A stretch of 64,000 nt of DNA, taken from a bacterium (GTDB lineage: Bacteria > Planctomycetota > UBA1135 > UBA2386). Shown here piece after piece: positions 17,466 through 26,119 of the stretch (positions are counted from its first letter, which is position 1; every line of letters begins with the position of its first letter). A program made the position numbers and the translations under genes. The notes below the pieces were generated by a model. That model searched no databases, was not told where the DNA came from, and saw only the letters and a program-made list of their open reading frames with translations. The stretch is from assembly GCA_030432695.1 (NCBI GenBank), contig JAUILN010000003.1, forward strand, positions 1 to 64,000, given 5' to 3'.

Positions 17466-19282
17466 CGGTCGTCGTAGAGGACGTGCTCGCGCAGGTAGGC
17501 GAGGTTGAGGTTGTTGAAGGCGGTGCCGAGGTCGAGGGCGGCGTCGAGGCTCAGGGCCGGGCTCATCACGTTGGTGGCGAGGCCGGGGAACAGGCTCTGG
17601 TTCTCGATGTGGTTGTTGGCGTTCTCGGGCGGCTGCGAGCCCGACAGCGGGAAGTTGACCGCGTCGCCGCCATAGAGACCGCGCGGCATCGCGCCGTTGG
17701 CGACGAGACCCATCGAGTGACCGCACTCGTGCGCGGTGACGAGCGCGGTGAGCGCGGCCAAGGCGTCGATCGCGGCATCGATCTGGTCGGCGCGCGGTCC
17801 GGTGCGGGTGCCGAGCAGGCGCTCGCCATCCAGGGGATCGGCGCCGATCGGGTTGCCGCCGAGGATCGGCGCGAAGGGTGCGAAGCGGGTCTGGAAGGCG
17901 CTGGTGCCGCCGCTCTGCAGGCCGATGCGTGCCGCGGTCTCCAGGAACACGCCGAGGCGCAGGCCCTGGAAGTCGGTCTGGCAGTCGTCTTCCTGCGACT
18001 CGTTGCGGGCGTCGAGGAGTGCCGCGCCGAGGGTGCCGGTCGGTGTGGCGCTCGCGGCTCCGGCGATGCAGATCTGGCTGAAGGCGAACGAGGCGTAGGG
18101 CACGGTCACCCGACCGCTGGGGAAGGTGCCGGGTCGATCGAACCGGAACCAGAACCCGGAGCGGCCCGTCAGTTCGGCGAGGCGGGCCAGCACGGCGGCC
18201 TCGAAGAGTTCTCGGACCACGTCGTTGCTCGATCGCCCGTCGCCGACGTCGGCGATCCCCATGTCGGTCCAGAGTCCGAGCACGTTGCGGACGTCGTCGA
18301 AGTCGCTGCGGCCGTTGGCGCCCTCGGTCACCAGAGTGGAGCGAACCCCGCCCTGCAGCGTGACGGCCTCGATCGACTCGATGTCGCGCGACAGGTCGAG
18401 GAACCAGGTCTGGCCGTTCTCGAAGGGGCGCAGCGAGTCGTCCGCCGCGACCACGAGGAATTCGAAGGTGACGGGCTCCGAGGGAAGCCCGGACTCGTCC
18501 ACGAGCATCACCGTGGCGGTCTGGCTGCCCGGTGTGAGCCGAACGCTCGCGTTCACGTCGAACGAGATGGACTCGCCGGGCTCGATGATCTTGGTCATCC
18601 AGGGCGTGATGTCCGCTCCCGCGGGAAGGGAGCCGCGCTCGGTCGTGACCGGTCGGTCCAGGTTGAACGCCCAGGCGATCGGCGCGTCGGGCTGCGCGCC
18701 GTCGTCGTAGGCGGCCCAGAAGTAGGGCACGAACTGCGGAACCTGCAGGGTTCCACCGGCGGCGCCCCGGCCGTTCAGCTCGTCTTCGATCCCAGCGATG
18801 GTGAGGGCGCTCACCGTCGGCGGTTGGCCATCGCTCTGGCGCAGCGACACGGGGAACTCGCTGGTCGTGGCCGGCTGCATGGCGATGCCGAGGGCCGCGT
18901 CCTGGTCGGCCGAGAGGTCGAGCGTGGAGCTGTTGGGGCTCAGCGTGACGCCGGGGCCCAGGGTGATCTCGATGCTGTGCGTCGTGCGCACAGCGGGCGC
19001 GGAGGTGATGGTCCCGAGCGAATCACCCGCCGCGAGCAGCACGTCCTCGTCGTCGAACAGCGCCGCCGCCGCCAGCGTCACCGCCTGATCGAAGGTCAGG
19101 ACCAGAATGTCACCGGCCGCCGGCTCTGCGCCGGCCCCGATCCACGACGCCGCGATCACCCGTGCCGTGGGCGGTGGAGGTGCGGAGCCGCCACCGCCGC
19201 CGCACGCCGCCAATGCGGTCATAAGGAAAGCCCCGATCGAGAGGCTCCGGGGGGGTGGTCGAAGCGGGAGGTGAGAAGTCAT
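17462..19282 (-). CDS. Lipoprotein zinc metallopeptidase-like protein
   Basis: A 606-residue lipoprotein: signal peptide with lipobox ALAAC, lipidated Cys at residue 27, followed by a Gly-rich linker and a stretch of prolines. Residues about 40-420 are beta-rich, Ig-like domains (ILVLTFDQAV...; PSEPVTFEFLVVAADD). Near the C-terminus is a zinc-peptidase motif AHECGHSMGL with H518, E519 and H522 (HExxH plus a following G), preceded by a helix rich in Ala and Leu; this is metzincin-like, though the third His ligand is not obvious. Probably a surface-anchored peptidase. It starts the operon with the HEAT-like protein. The ATG at 19282 was preferred over upstream starts because it gives the clean lipoprotein signal. 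Confidence 0.8.
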   Translation of the reverse strand: MTSHLPLRPPPRSLSIGAFLMTALAACGGGGGSAPPPPTARVIAASWIGAGAEPAAGDILVLTFDQAVTLAAAALFDDEDVLLAAGDSLGTITSAPAVRTTHSIEITLGPGVTLSPNSSTLDLSADQDAALGIAMQPATTSEFPVSLRQSDGQPPTVSALTIAGIEDELNGRGAAGGTLQVPQFVPYFWAAYDDGAQPDAPIAWAFNLDRPVTTERGSLPAGADITPWMTKIIEPGESISFDVNASVRLTPGSQTATVMLVDESGLPSEPVTFEFLVVAADDSLRPFENGQTWFLDLSRDIESIEAVTLQGGVRSTLVTEGANGRSDFDDVRNVLGLWTDMGIADVGDGRSSNDVVRELFEAAVLARLAELTGRSGFWFRFDRPGTFPSGRVTVPYASFAFSQICIAGAASATPTGTLGAALLDARNESQEDDCQTDFQGLRLGVFLETAARIGLQSGGTSAFQTRFAPFAPILGGNPIGADPLDGERLLGTRTGPRADQIDAAIDALAALTALVTAHECGHSMGLVANGAMPRGLYGGDAVNFPLSGSQPPENANNHIENQSLFPGLATNVMSPALSLDAALDLGTAFNNLNLAYLREHVLYDDR

Positions 19283-19762
19283 GGTGAGGTTGCGAGCCAG
19301 CTCGAAGGCCACCGTGTGGTGCACGGGGGTGGCTGTCGTCACGGCGGGGGTGCCGCGGTCCGCGGGGGTGCGCCCTGGACGAGGGCGGAGCTTCCGTCAT
19401 TCCCATCGACCGATCGAGGCCCCGGTCTCGATCCGGAACCACCCGGGGTGTCGAGAAACCGCGCTCTGTCGAGGCATCAGACAACGACTGGTAGAGCGTA
19501 TGGACCTATCGCGGATCCGGGACATGAATGCGCCATGCCGAAGCCCATGGTACGGCCGGAAGCCTGTCGCCCCTCGCATCAGGCCCGCCGCCCGAGGCCC
19601 TCGACCGTCGCGATCCTCGACGCTGGTGTCGCGGAATCGATCGGGACAATCTCAGGTCCGCATTCCCCCACGGCATCGGTTCGTCCCACCCAACCAATTG
19701 CGAGACTACAGTTTGCGATCGCGCGCGACGATCCCGTGCCTAGCACCTTGGAGAACGCACCG
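19283..19762. other. 480-base divergent intergenic region, no gene seen
   Basis: This stretch separates the divergently transcribed lipoprotein peptidase and the soluble kinase, so both promoters must be here. Reading frames that cross it have poor third-position bias and no recognisable protein. I see only a weak inverted repeat (TCTCGA ... TCGAGA, about 19425-19456) and no tRNA, terminator or repeat shared with the rest of the window. Confidence 0.5.
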
Positions 19763-20695
19763 ATGATGAAGCTCGGGGTTGGGGAGATCGTGAGGGGATA
19801 CCGCGTGGACCAGTTCCTGGGCCGCGGGGGGTTCGCCTCCGTCTATCTGGCGGTCGACGACAAGACCGGGGAGAAGGTCGCCCTCAAGATCGGACACCCG
19901 TCCGGTGGTGGGCGGCAGGTCACCAGACTGATCGATGTCACCTCGCGGCGCACGCCCGAGGGGATCAGTCCGGATGAACTGCCGGCCGAGGCGATCTTCA
20001 TGGAACGCGACGGCGCACGCATCGACCTGCTCGACGGCGAGGAGGTTCGTGCCTGCCTGAGCGACGAGGCCGATCTGCTGCGAGCCATCGACTCGCCGCA
20101 CATGGTCCGCTGCCGCGACGCGGTGTTGGACGACGGCCCGCCGATCCTGGTTCTCGACCTGGTCCGCGGCAAGACGCTGCGCGAGAAGGTCCGGAGCCTC
20201 GAGGGGATCCACCTGAACTGGTTCCTCGCGATCGTCCGCGCACTGCAGGAGATGCGCGAGAGCGGCCAGCTCGAATACCACGGCGACCTGAAGCCGGAGA
20301 ACATCGTCGTCAAGCCGAGCGGCAAGGTGGTGATGCTCGATCCGGGCATGCGGTTGGTGGACGGACGCGGCGTGATGACCGCGACCCCGCACTACAACCC
20401 GCTGCTGCTCACCGACTCGAAGGCCGACGTCACCGCGATCGGGATCATGATCTACGAGATCCTGACCGGCACGCTGCCCTTCGACGACGTGCCCTGGGAG
20501 TACGCCGGCCACCCGACCGGTGGCGAGACCGTGCGCCTGTCGCTGTCGTTCTTCTACAGCTACTGCCCGCCGCAGATGCTGAACCCGAAGACGCCGCCGG
20601 ACCTGGAGCGGATCATCTACCGCTGCATCACCGTGCCGACCTACGGGTTGGACGAACTCAAGAACGACCTGGAGGAGTTCATCGGCCGGGCCTGA
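19763..20695 (+). CDS. Soluble Ser/Thr protein kinase, atypical active-site loops
   Basis: A 310-residue cytoplasmic protein kinase without transmembrane segment. The glycine loop is LGRGGFASVY (residues 19-28), the ATP-anchoring lysine is K42 (KVALK), and the catalytic loop reads YHGDLKPENIVV with D175; the usual HRD is HGD. The metal-binding DFG is replaced by DPG (MLDPGMRL, D193), keeping the Asp. The lobe continues with ADVTAIGIMIYEILTGTLPF. The activation-segment APE motif is not evident. The core Lys and Asp residues are kept, so activity is possible. It stands alone, followed by a strong hairpin at 20725-20766. ATG 19763 is preceded by GGAG. Confidence 0.9.
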   Translation: MMKLGVGEIVRGYRVDQFLGRGGFASVYLAVDDKTGEKVALKIGHPSGGGRQVTRLIDVTSRRTPEGISPDELPAEAIFMERDGARIDLLDGEEVRACLSDEADLLRAIDSPHMVRCRDAVLDDGPPILVLDLVRGKTLREKVRSLEGIHLNWFLAIVRALQEMRESGQLEYHGDLKPENIVVKPSGKVVMLDPGMRLVDGRGVMTATPHYNPLLLTDSKADVTAIGIMIYEILTGTLPFDDVPWEYAGHPTGGETVRLSLSFFYSYCPPQMLNPKTPPDLERIIYRCITVPTYGLDELKNDLEEFIGRA

Positions 20696-20724
20696 GGGCC
20701 ACGATCCGATTGCCGAGGTGCTGC

Positions 20725-20766
20725 ACCGCGGCCGCCGACACCTGGGAGGGGGTCGGCGGCCGCGGT
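20725..20766 (+). terminator. Hairpin terminator after the soluble kinase
   Basis: A perfect 15-base inverted repeat (arms ACCGCGGCCGCCGAC, 20725-20739, and 20752-20766) with a 12-base loop, starting 30 bases after the kinase stop. There is only a short T run after it (GATTT), as is common in GC-rich genomes. Confidence 0.7.
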
Positions 20767-20840
20767 CGATTTCGGGGCGTCTACGTGGTCTTGATCTCCG
20801 GTTGATGACTGGGCGCGGGTGGCGCGCTTCGCTGCCCCGG

Positions 20841-21998
20841 ATGAGCAGATCCCCGGGCGACGGTCGGGCGCGGTGCGCGGCCGTCTGGTTGGTGCTGACG
20901 GCGGTGCCGGCCGGCGCGCAGAGCGTTGCGGAGCACGCGGTCGTGAAGGCCTATGCCGCGCACGTGCACGCCCGCTACACGGCGTGCGTGGAGCTGGCCG
21001 GCAACCTGCGCACGCGCATCGAGCAGTTCCTCGACGCACCCGACGCGGAGCGACTCGACGAGGCGCGCTCGGCCTGGCTCGCGGCGCGCGAGGTCTACGG
21101 GACCACCGAGGTGTTCCGGTTCTACGAGGGACCGATCGACAACCGGCGCGACGGGGTCGAGACCTGGCTCAATGCCTGGCCGGTCGACGAGGCCTTCATC
21201 GACCGGGTCGAGGGCGCGCCGGCGCGTGGCATCATCCAGGACACCGAGCGCTTCCCGAACCTCAGTGGAGCGTTGCTCACCCTCGCCAACGAGCGCGGCG
21301 GCGAGGCCAACATCTGCATCGGCTGGCACGCGATCGAGTTCCTGTTGTGGGGGCAGGACCTGTTCGACGACGGTCCAGGTCGTCGACCTTTCACCGACTA
21401 CGTGATGGGGGAAGACGTCGACGCGCCGCGGCGCCGCCAGATGCTCGACGTGACCAGCGCGCTGCTGCTCGAACACCTGCGCCAGCTCGCAGCCGCGTGG
21501 GCGCCCGATGCCGACAACTACCGGCGCGGGTTCGAGCAGGCCGCACCCCGCGACAGCCTGCAGAAGATCCTCACCGGCATGGTGGTCCTCAGCGGCTTCG
21601 AGATGGCCGGCGAGCGGCTGGCAGTGGCCTACGAGACCCAGGGCCAGGAGGACGAGCACAGCTGCTTCAGCGACAACACCCACCGTGACTTCGTGGCCAA
21701 CCAGCGCGGGGTCGTCGCGGTGTGGTGCGGCGCGGGCGACCGACCCGGATTCCGGACGTTCGCGCGAGGGCGCGCTCCCGAGGCCGCAGCGGAGATCGAC
21801 CGGCTGGTCGCGGCGAGTCTGGCCGCGGTCGAAGCGATCCCCGCGCCGTTCGACCAGGCGGTGCAGGGTGACGACAACGCGCCGGGTCGGCAGGCGATCC
21901 TGGAAGCGATCGAGGCGCTCGAGGTCCAGGCCGAAGCACTCGCTGCGCTGGGGCTCGAACTCGGCTACCGGATCCCCCTGAAGCCGTCGGGAGTCTGA
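20841..21998 (+). CDS. Imelysin family (peptidase M75-like) protein
   Basis: A 385-residue exported helical protein of the imelysin family (COG3487 type), which sits in the cell envelope and is linked to iron uptake or iron-regulated functions. The signature GxHxxE is present as IGWHAIEFLLWGQD (H163, E166). The flanking helices match the family, including GTTEVFRFYEGPIDN and HSCFSDNTHRDF. An in-frame ATG at 20805 would add 12 residues; either start leads into the signal segment (CAAVWLVLTAVPAGAQ). The DUF1111 cytochrome gene follows after 5 bases, the classical pairing of these two families, so they probably work together. Confidence 0.92.
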   Translation: MSRSPGDGRARCAAVWLVLTAVPAGAQSVAEHAVVKAYAAHVHARYTACVELAGNLRTRIEQFLDAPDAERLDEARSAWLAAREVYGTTEVFRFYEGPIDNRRDGVETWLNAWPVDEAFIDRVEGAPARGIIQDTERFPNLSGALLTLANERGGEANICIGWHAIEFLLWGQDLFDDGPGRRPFTDYVMGEDVDAPRRRQMLDVTSALLLEHLRQLAAAWAPDADNYRRGFEQAAPRDSLQKILTGMVVLSGFEMAGERLAVAYETQGQEDEHSCFSDNTHRDFVANQRGVVAVWCGAGDRPGFRTFARGRAPEAAAEIDRLVAASLAAVEAIPAPFDQAVQGDDNAPGRQAILEAIEALEVQAEALAALGLELGYRIPLKPSGV

Positions 21999-22003
21999 GT
22001 CGG

Positions 22004-23374
22004 ATGCATACCCATCTCCTTCTCGTCGTCGCGCTGACCGCGACGTCGCTCGGCGCGCAGGACGTCGCCGAGCCCGATCCCCGCTTCGCGATCCCGCTGG
22101 GTGGACCCGCCACGGTCACCGTGGTCGGCGCGGACGCCTTCTCCTATCCCTCCCCGTCGCTGACCCGCACCGAGCGCCGCGCGTTCATGGTCGGCAACTC
22201 GTTCTTCAAGCAGAACTGGGTGCAGGCGCCGGCCAGCGCCGCGGAGCGCGACGGACTCGGCCCGCTGTTCAATGCGCGCTCGTGCAGCGGCTGCCACTTC
22301 AAGGACGGGCGGGGCCGACCGGCAGAGAACGGCGAAGACCTGCCTGGGCTGCTGCTCCGGTTGGGTATGCCCGGCGACGGCGCCGACGTTCCGCATCCCG
22401 TCTATGGCGGTCAGTTGCAGGACCGCGCGGTGCTGGGAGCCAGGCCCGAGGCGCGGTTCGTGGTGCGCGAAGACGTCGTCGAAGGCACATTCGCCGATGG
22501 CACCCCCTACGAACTGGTGCGACCACGCTACGAGCTGACCGACTGGAGCGGCCCCGAGCCGAGCGACACCCTGCGCATCGGGCCGCGCGTCGCCAACCAG
22601 GTCGTCGGCCTCGGCCTGCTCGAGGCGATCCCGGTGGCACGGCTCGAGGAACTCGCCGATCCCGACGACGCGGATGGCGACGGCATCTCGGGGCGCATCC
22701 ATTGGCTACCCGGCGAAGCCGGCGAAAGCGTCGCCGGTCGCTTCGGTTGGAAGGCCACCCAGCCGACCGTGAAGCACCAATCCGCCGCCGCCTTTGCGGG
22801 GGACCTCGGCATCACCTCGCCACTGTTCCCGAGCGACGACCAGACCGACGTGCAGCGAAGCCGGATCGACCTGCCGAATGGCGGCACTCCCGAGATCGAC
22901 GACCAGAAGCTCGACCGCGTGGCCTTCTACAGCGCGACCCTCGCGGTGCCCGCCCAGCGCGATGCCGACCTGCCGGAGGTCCTCCGCGGTGCCGAGCTGT
23001 TCGACCGCTTCGGCTGCGCGCGCTGCCATACCCCGGTGCAGCACACCGGCGATGCGGCGATCACGCCATCGTTCCGCGACGTGTCGTTCCGCCCCTACAC
23101 CGACCTCCTGCTGCACGACCTGGGCGAGGACCTCGCCGACCCCAAGCGCGACGGCGACGCCGAGCCGGCCGAATGGCGCACCCCGCCGCTGTGGGGCATC
23201 GGCCTGTTCGAGGCGGTGAACGGCCACACGCGGTATCTCCACGACGGGCGGGCGCGGAACCTCGCGGAGGCGGTGCTCTGGCACGGCGGCGAGGCGGCGG
23301 CGGCGCGGGCGGCGTTCGTGGCCTGTTCCGCGGCCGAGCGCGGGGACCTGTTGCACTTCCTCGAGTCACTCTGA
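22004..23374 (+). CDS. Di-haem oxidoreductase, DUF1111/COG3488 (putative thiol oxidoreductase)
   Basis: A 456-residue exported c-type cytochrome. After a short signal peptide (cleavage near LGAQ, residue 19) there are two haem-attachment motifs: CSGCH (94-98) and CARCH (338-342). Other DUF1111 landmarks are VGNSFFKQNWVQAPAS, DGLGPLFNARSC, GRIHWLPG, FGWKATQPTVKHQSAAAF and the C-terminal RTPPLWGIGL...HTRYLHDGRARNLAEAV. Located in the periplasm, probably passing electrons or acting as a peroxidase-like enzyme on a metal or thiol substrate; the family's reaction is not settled. It forms an operon with the imelysin gene just upstream. Confidence 0.95.
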   Translation: MHTHLLLVVALTATSLGAQDVAEPDPRFAIPLGGPATVTVVGADAFSYPSPSLTRTERRAFMVGNSFFKQNWVQAPASAAERDGLGPLFNARSCSGCHFKDGRGRPAENGEDLPGLLLRLGMPGDGADVPHPVYGGQLQDRAVLGARPEARFVVREDVVEGTFADGTPYELVRPRYELTDWSGPEPSDTLRIGPRVANQVVGLGLLEAIPVARLEELADPDDADGDGISGRIHWLPGEAGESVAGRFGWKATQPTVKHQSAAAFAGDLGITSPLFPSDDQTDVQRSRIDLPNGGTPEIDDQKLDRVAFYSATLAVPAQRDADLPEVLRGAELFDRFGCARCHTPVQHTGDAAITPSFRDVSFRPYTDLLLHDLGEDLADPKRDGDAEPAEWRTPPLWGIGLFEAVNGHTRYLHDGRARNLAEAVLWHGGEAAAARAAFVACSAAERGDLLHFLESL

Positions 23375-23438
23375 TCTACGACTTGCTGAAGTCGTCGCGG
23401 CACGCGGCGGAGTCCGGGACGAATCGATGCCAGGACGA
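23371..23438 (+). repeat. Bipartite repeat after a stop codon, copy 1 (with hairpin)
   Basis: CTGATCTACGACTT (23371-23384) includes the TGA stop of the cytochrome gene and recurs exactly at 31360, also over a stop codon. A second shared block GATGCCAGGACGA lies at 23426-23438 (one mismatch with 31386-31398). In this copy the first block extends into a perfect 7-base hairpin (ACGACTT gctg AAGTCGT, 23378-23395), which could end transcription. Confidence 0.5.
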
Positions 23439-23546
23439 GCCGCTCTGCCGTCGGAGCCGACGCTTCGCGAAGCACGTCCGGAAACGTTTGCCGAGTGGGT
23501 GACCCATGCGCCGGGGTGCCCGGTTCGCCTCGCTACCCTCTGCTCC

Positions 23547-25816
23547 ATGCGCCTCTCCGCGATCCTCGTCGCTGTCTGCCTCCTTCCCCTGCCGATCACG
23601 TCGCAGACCCGATGGACGCCGGCGGCGGGTGCGCCCACCGACTTCGCTCCCCAACTCGCCTTCGATCCGATTCAGGGTCGGATGATGTCGTTCGGTCCAG
23701 GTCCCGGTCTCGGGACCTTCAATGAGACCTGGGCGGAGATCGGAGGGGCGTGGCGACGGATCGAATCGGCACACATCCCCTCGGCTCGAGCCCATCACCG
23801 CATGGTGACCGACTGGACGAGGAGCCGCGTCGTCTGCTTCGGCGGCGCGCTCGAGTTCCTTGCCTCGCCGCCGGCGTCGGACGAGACCTGGGAATGGGAC
23901 GGCGTCGATTGGCAGCGGCGCACGACGCCGAACCGTCCGGCCGCTCGGCCCACGGCATGGCGTTCGACGGCGGTCGATCGGTCACCGTGATGTTCGGTGG
24001 TGTCCTCTCGAACGGTGGCTTCGCCGGGGATCTGTGGGAATGGGACGGCGTGACGTGGAGCCAGCGCCCTTCGCTCAACGGTCCGACACCCCGCGCAGGT
24101 CACGGCATGGTCTTCGACGCGCAGCGGCAGCGGGTGCTGCTGTTCGGTGGCCAAGACGCTTCGGGCCACTGCGACGACCTGTGGAGTTGGGACGGCACGA
24201 CTTGGTCCTTCCTCGTCAGCGGCGTCGTGCCGGCGCGGAGTGGCTTCGGGATGGCTTTCGACGGTGCGCGTGGCGTGGCGTTGGTCCACGGCGGCGTCGG
24301 CGCCGGAGCGACGCCGCTCGACGACCTGTGGGTCTGGAACGGTTCGACGTGGTCGTCGGGTCCGTCCGGTCCCCCGGCCCGCTCCCAGCACGCACTCGCA
24401 TACGACCCGTCGCGTGCGACGACCCTGCTGTTCGGAGGTCGGGACGATAGGGGCTCGTCTTCGGCGATGTGGCAATGGGACGGCGTTCGCTGGATGGATC
24501 TGCGGACCGAATCACCGCCTCCGTCGTTCGATCCGGCGATGGCGCGGAGTGCGGGTGGGAACCGCGTGGTCCACTTCGGTGGCTTCTCGACCGGGATGCT
24601 CGACGACACCTGGGAATGGGACGGAGCGCAGTGGCTGCTGCGTTTGCCGTCGAACCGGCCACCGGGACGCTACCGGCATGCGATGGCCTTGGATCGGCTC
24701 CGCGACCGCGTGGTCCTGTTCAGCGGCGCGGATACCAATAGCGTGCTGTTGTCCGATACCTGGGAGTGGGACGGCAACGACTGGTGGCCGCTCTCACCCG
24801 ACCGGTCACCGCCGCCGCGCGAACTGCACGCCATGGCGCCGAGCTCGGTGCAGGGCCGGGTCGTGCTGCTCGGCGGACTCGCGAACTACGGCTCGGGAGG
24901 CGTCCTCGACGACTTCTGGGAATGGGATGGTGCCGCGTGGCGGCGTCTGCCGTCTCGGCCGGTGGCGCGCTATGGACACGGCATGGTGTTCGATGCCCGG
25001 CGTGGCGTGACGGTGATGTTCGGCGGGCGCGGATCTCGAGCGGTCCTGAGCGACACCTGGGAGTGGGATGGAAGCTCGTGGTCCAATCCACAGCCCGGCG
25101 TCGCGCCGCCGGCCCGGTTGCGGTTCTCGATGGCCTACGACGATGCCCGGGAGAGGGTCGTGGTGTATGGCGGAGAGAGCTATGACTCGCCGACCTCGTT
25201 CGATGACGTCTGGGAGTGGGACGGTTCGAACTGGCTGCAGCGATTGCAGACCGATCCACCCGGCGCGCGCGTCGCGGCACCCGCGTCGTTCGATCGGGTC
25301 CGTTCGCGCGTCTTCCTGCACGGCGGCTATCTCACGCTGAACAGCCCGTTCGTGACCTCGAACACCGGCATGCAGTCGTGGCACTACGGAGCCGTGCATC
25401 AGGCGAGCACACGCGCGTTCGGCACCGCCTGCGCCGGGTCGGCAGGACTCCCGAGCCTCGCGGTCGAAGGCCGGCCATGGCTGGGCGACGTCCTCACGTT
25501 CGACGTCTCGCCGCTGCCGCCGACCGCGCCGGTCGCGATCCTGTTCGGGGTCTCGGACGCGCACTGGCAAGGTGTCCCACTGCCGCTGTCGCTGGGATCA
25601 CTCGGTATGCCGGGCTGCGAACTGTTCACGAGCGTCGACGTGGGGGTCGGGATGACGACCCTCGGCACGCACGCGACCCTGTCCCTGCCCATTCCGATGG
25701 TAGCGTCGTTGGCCGGGTCGACGGCCTTCGCCCAGGCGTTCGTCGCCGACGCGATGGCGAACGCTGCGGGCGTGGTCGCCACGCATGCGGTCGCGGTCAC
25801 CTTGGGATCGCGCTGA
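23547..25816 (+). CDS. Secreted Kelch-repeat protein, frameshifted near 23942
   Basis: Signal peptide MRLSAILVAVCLLPLPITSQ from ATG 23547, then about ten Kelch-type blades of the form R..HGMAFD..R..V.MFGG.....DDLWEWDG..W (for example VLLFGG, VTVMFGG, TWEWDGSSW), making a beta-propeller. The reading frame breaks at about 23942: the first frame ends TTPNRPAARPTAW, while the blade continues in another frame as RSAHGMAFDGG. The 2270-base span is one base short of a multiple of three, and restoring one C in the GGCCGCTCGG stretch joins the two frames exactly. The end (FGTACAGSAGLPSL onward) is the shared C-terminal module. This is either a recent inactivating mutation or a sequencing error. Confidence 0.8.
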
Positions 25817-26119
25817 TCCCGCGATCGCCCAGTACGCGGTCTAGGAGGCCGGGTCACGGGACACGTTCCGATCCAGTGCGTGACCTCGTGCCCGGGACGA
25901 AGCCGTGAAACGCAGCCGAATCGGTGGATTCGGCGAGGCTTCACGGCGATGTCCTGGGTGCGAGGACGCGTGCTGGGCGGAATGGTCTCCCGTGACCCTG
26001 CCTCCTCGGTCCGTTCCTCGACTCCTCTCGCCGACAGAGCTGCTCGTCCCAGACCGCCGGCTGCCGCGATTTCTCCAGGTCGGCGGCAGCAGCGGGGGCG
26101 GTCCGGGACGATAGGGGGC
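25817..26119. other. 303-base intergenic region holding the long-hairpin element
   Basis: Between the Kelch gene and the second sigma fusion. Most of it is the 164-base hairpin element at 25843-26006, described separately. The remaining 113 bases (26007-26119) lead to the GTG start at 26120 and end in an AGGGGGC ribosome-binding-like stretch; any promoter of the sigma fusion should be here or in the element. Confidence 0.6.
25843..26006 (+). ncRNA. Long-hairpin element, copy 1 (candidate structured RNA or MITE)
   Basis: 164 bases bounded by 19-base inverted repeats (AGGAGGCCGGGTCACGGGA at 25843-25861; partner 25988-26006, one mismatch). Inside, further arms pair in order: 25866-25870 with 25978-25982; 25872-25875 with 25974-25977; 25876-25898 with 25951-25973; 25902-25909 with 25940-25947; 25915-25922 with 25927-25934, leaving a GGTG loop. 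The whole element therefore folds as one hairpin. In the 23-base arm, six of the seven non-Watson-Crick positions are G.U pairs when read as plus-strand RNA, which argues for a transcript. A miniature inverted-repeat mobile element is the alternative. A second copy lies at 52936-53116. Confidence 0.6.

Noticed and set aside
19283..19762. A hidden small gene or tRNA in the 480-base gap
   Set aside because: No cloverleaf, no TTCGA-type T-arm in context and no frame with coding bias was found.
23547..25816. Programmed ribosomal frameshifting in the Kelch gene
   Set aside because: No slippery heptamer or stimulating structure at 23935-23950; a plain missing base explains the data better.
25843..26006. 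Rho-independent terminator of the Kelch gene
   Set aside because: The structure is far too long, is bounded by terminal inverted repeats and has an exact-ended second copy elsewhere in the opposite orientation to its neighbours.
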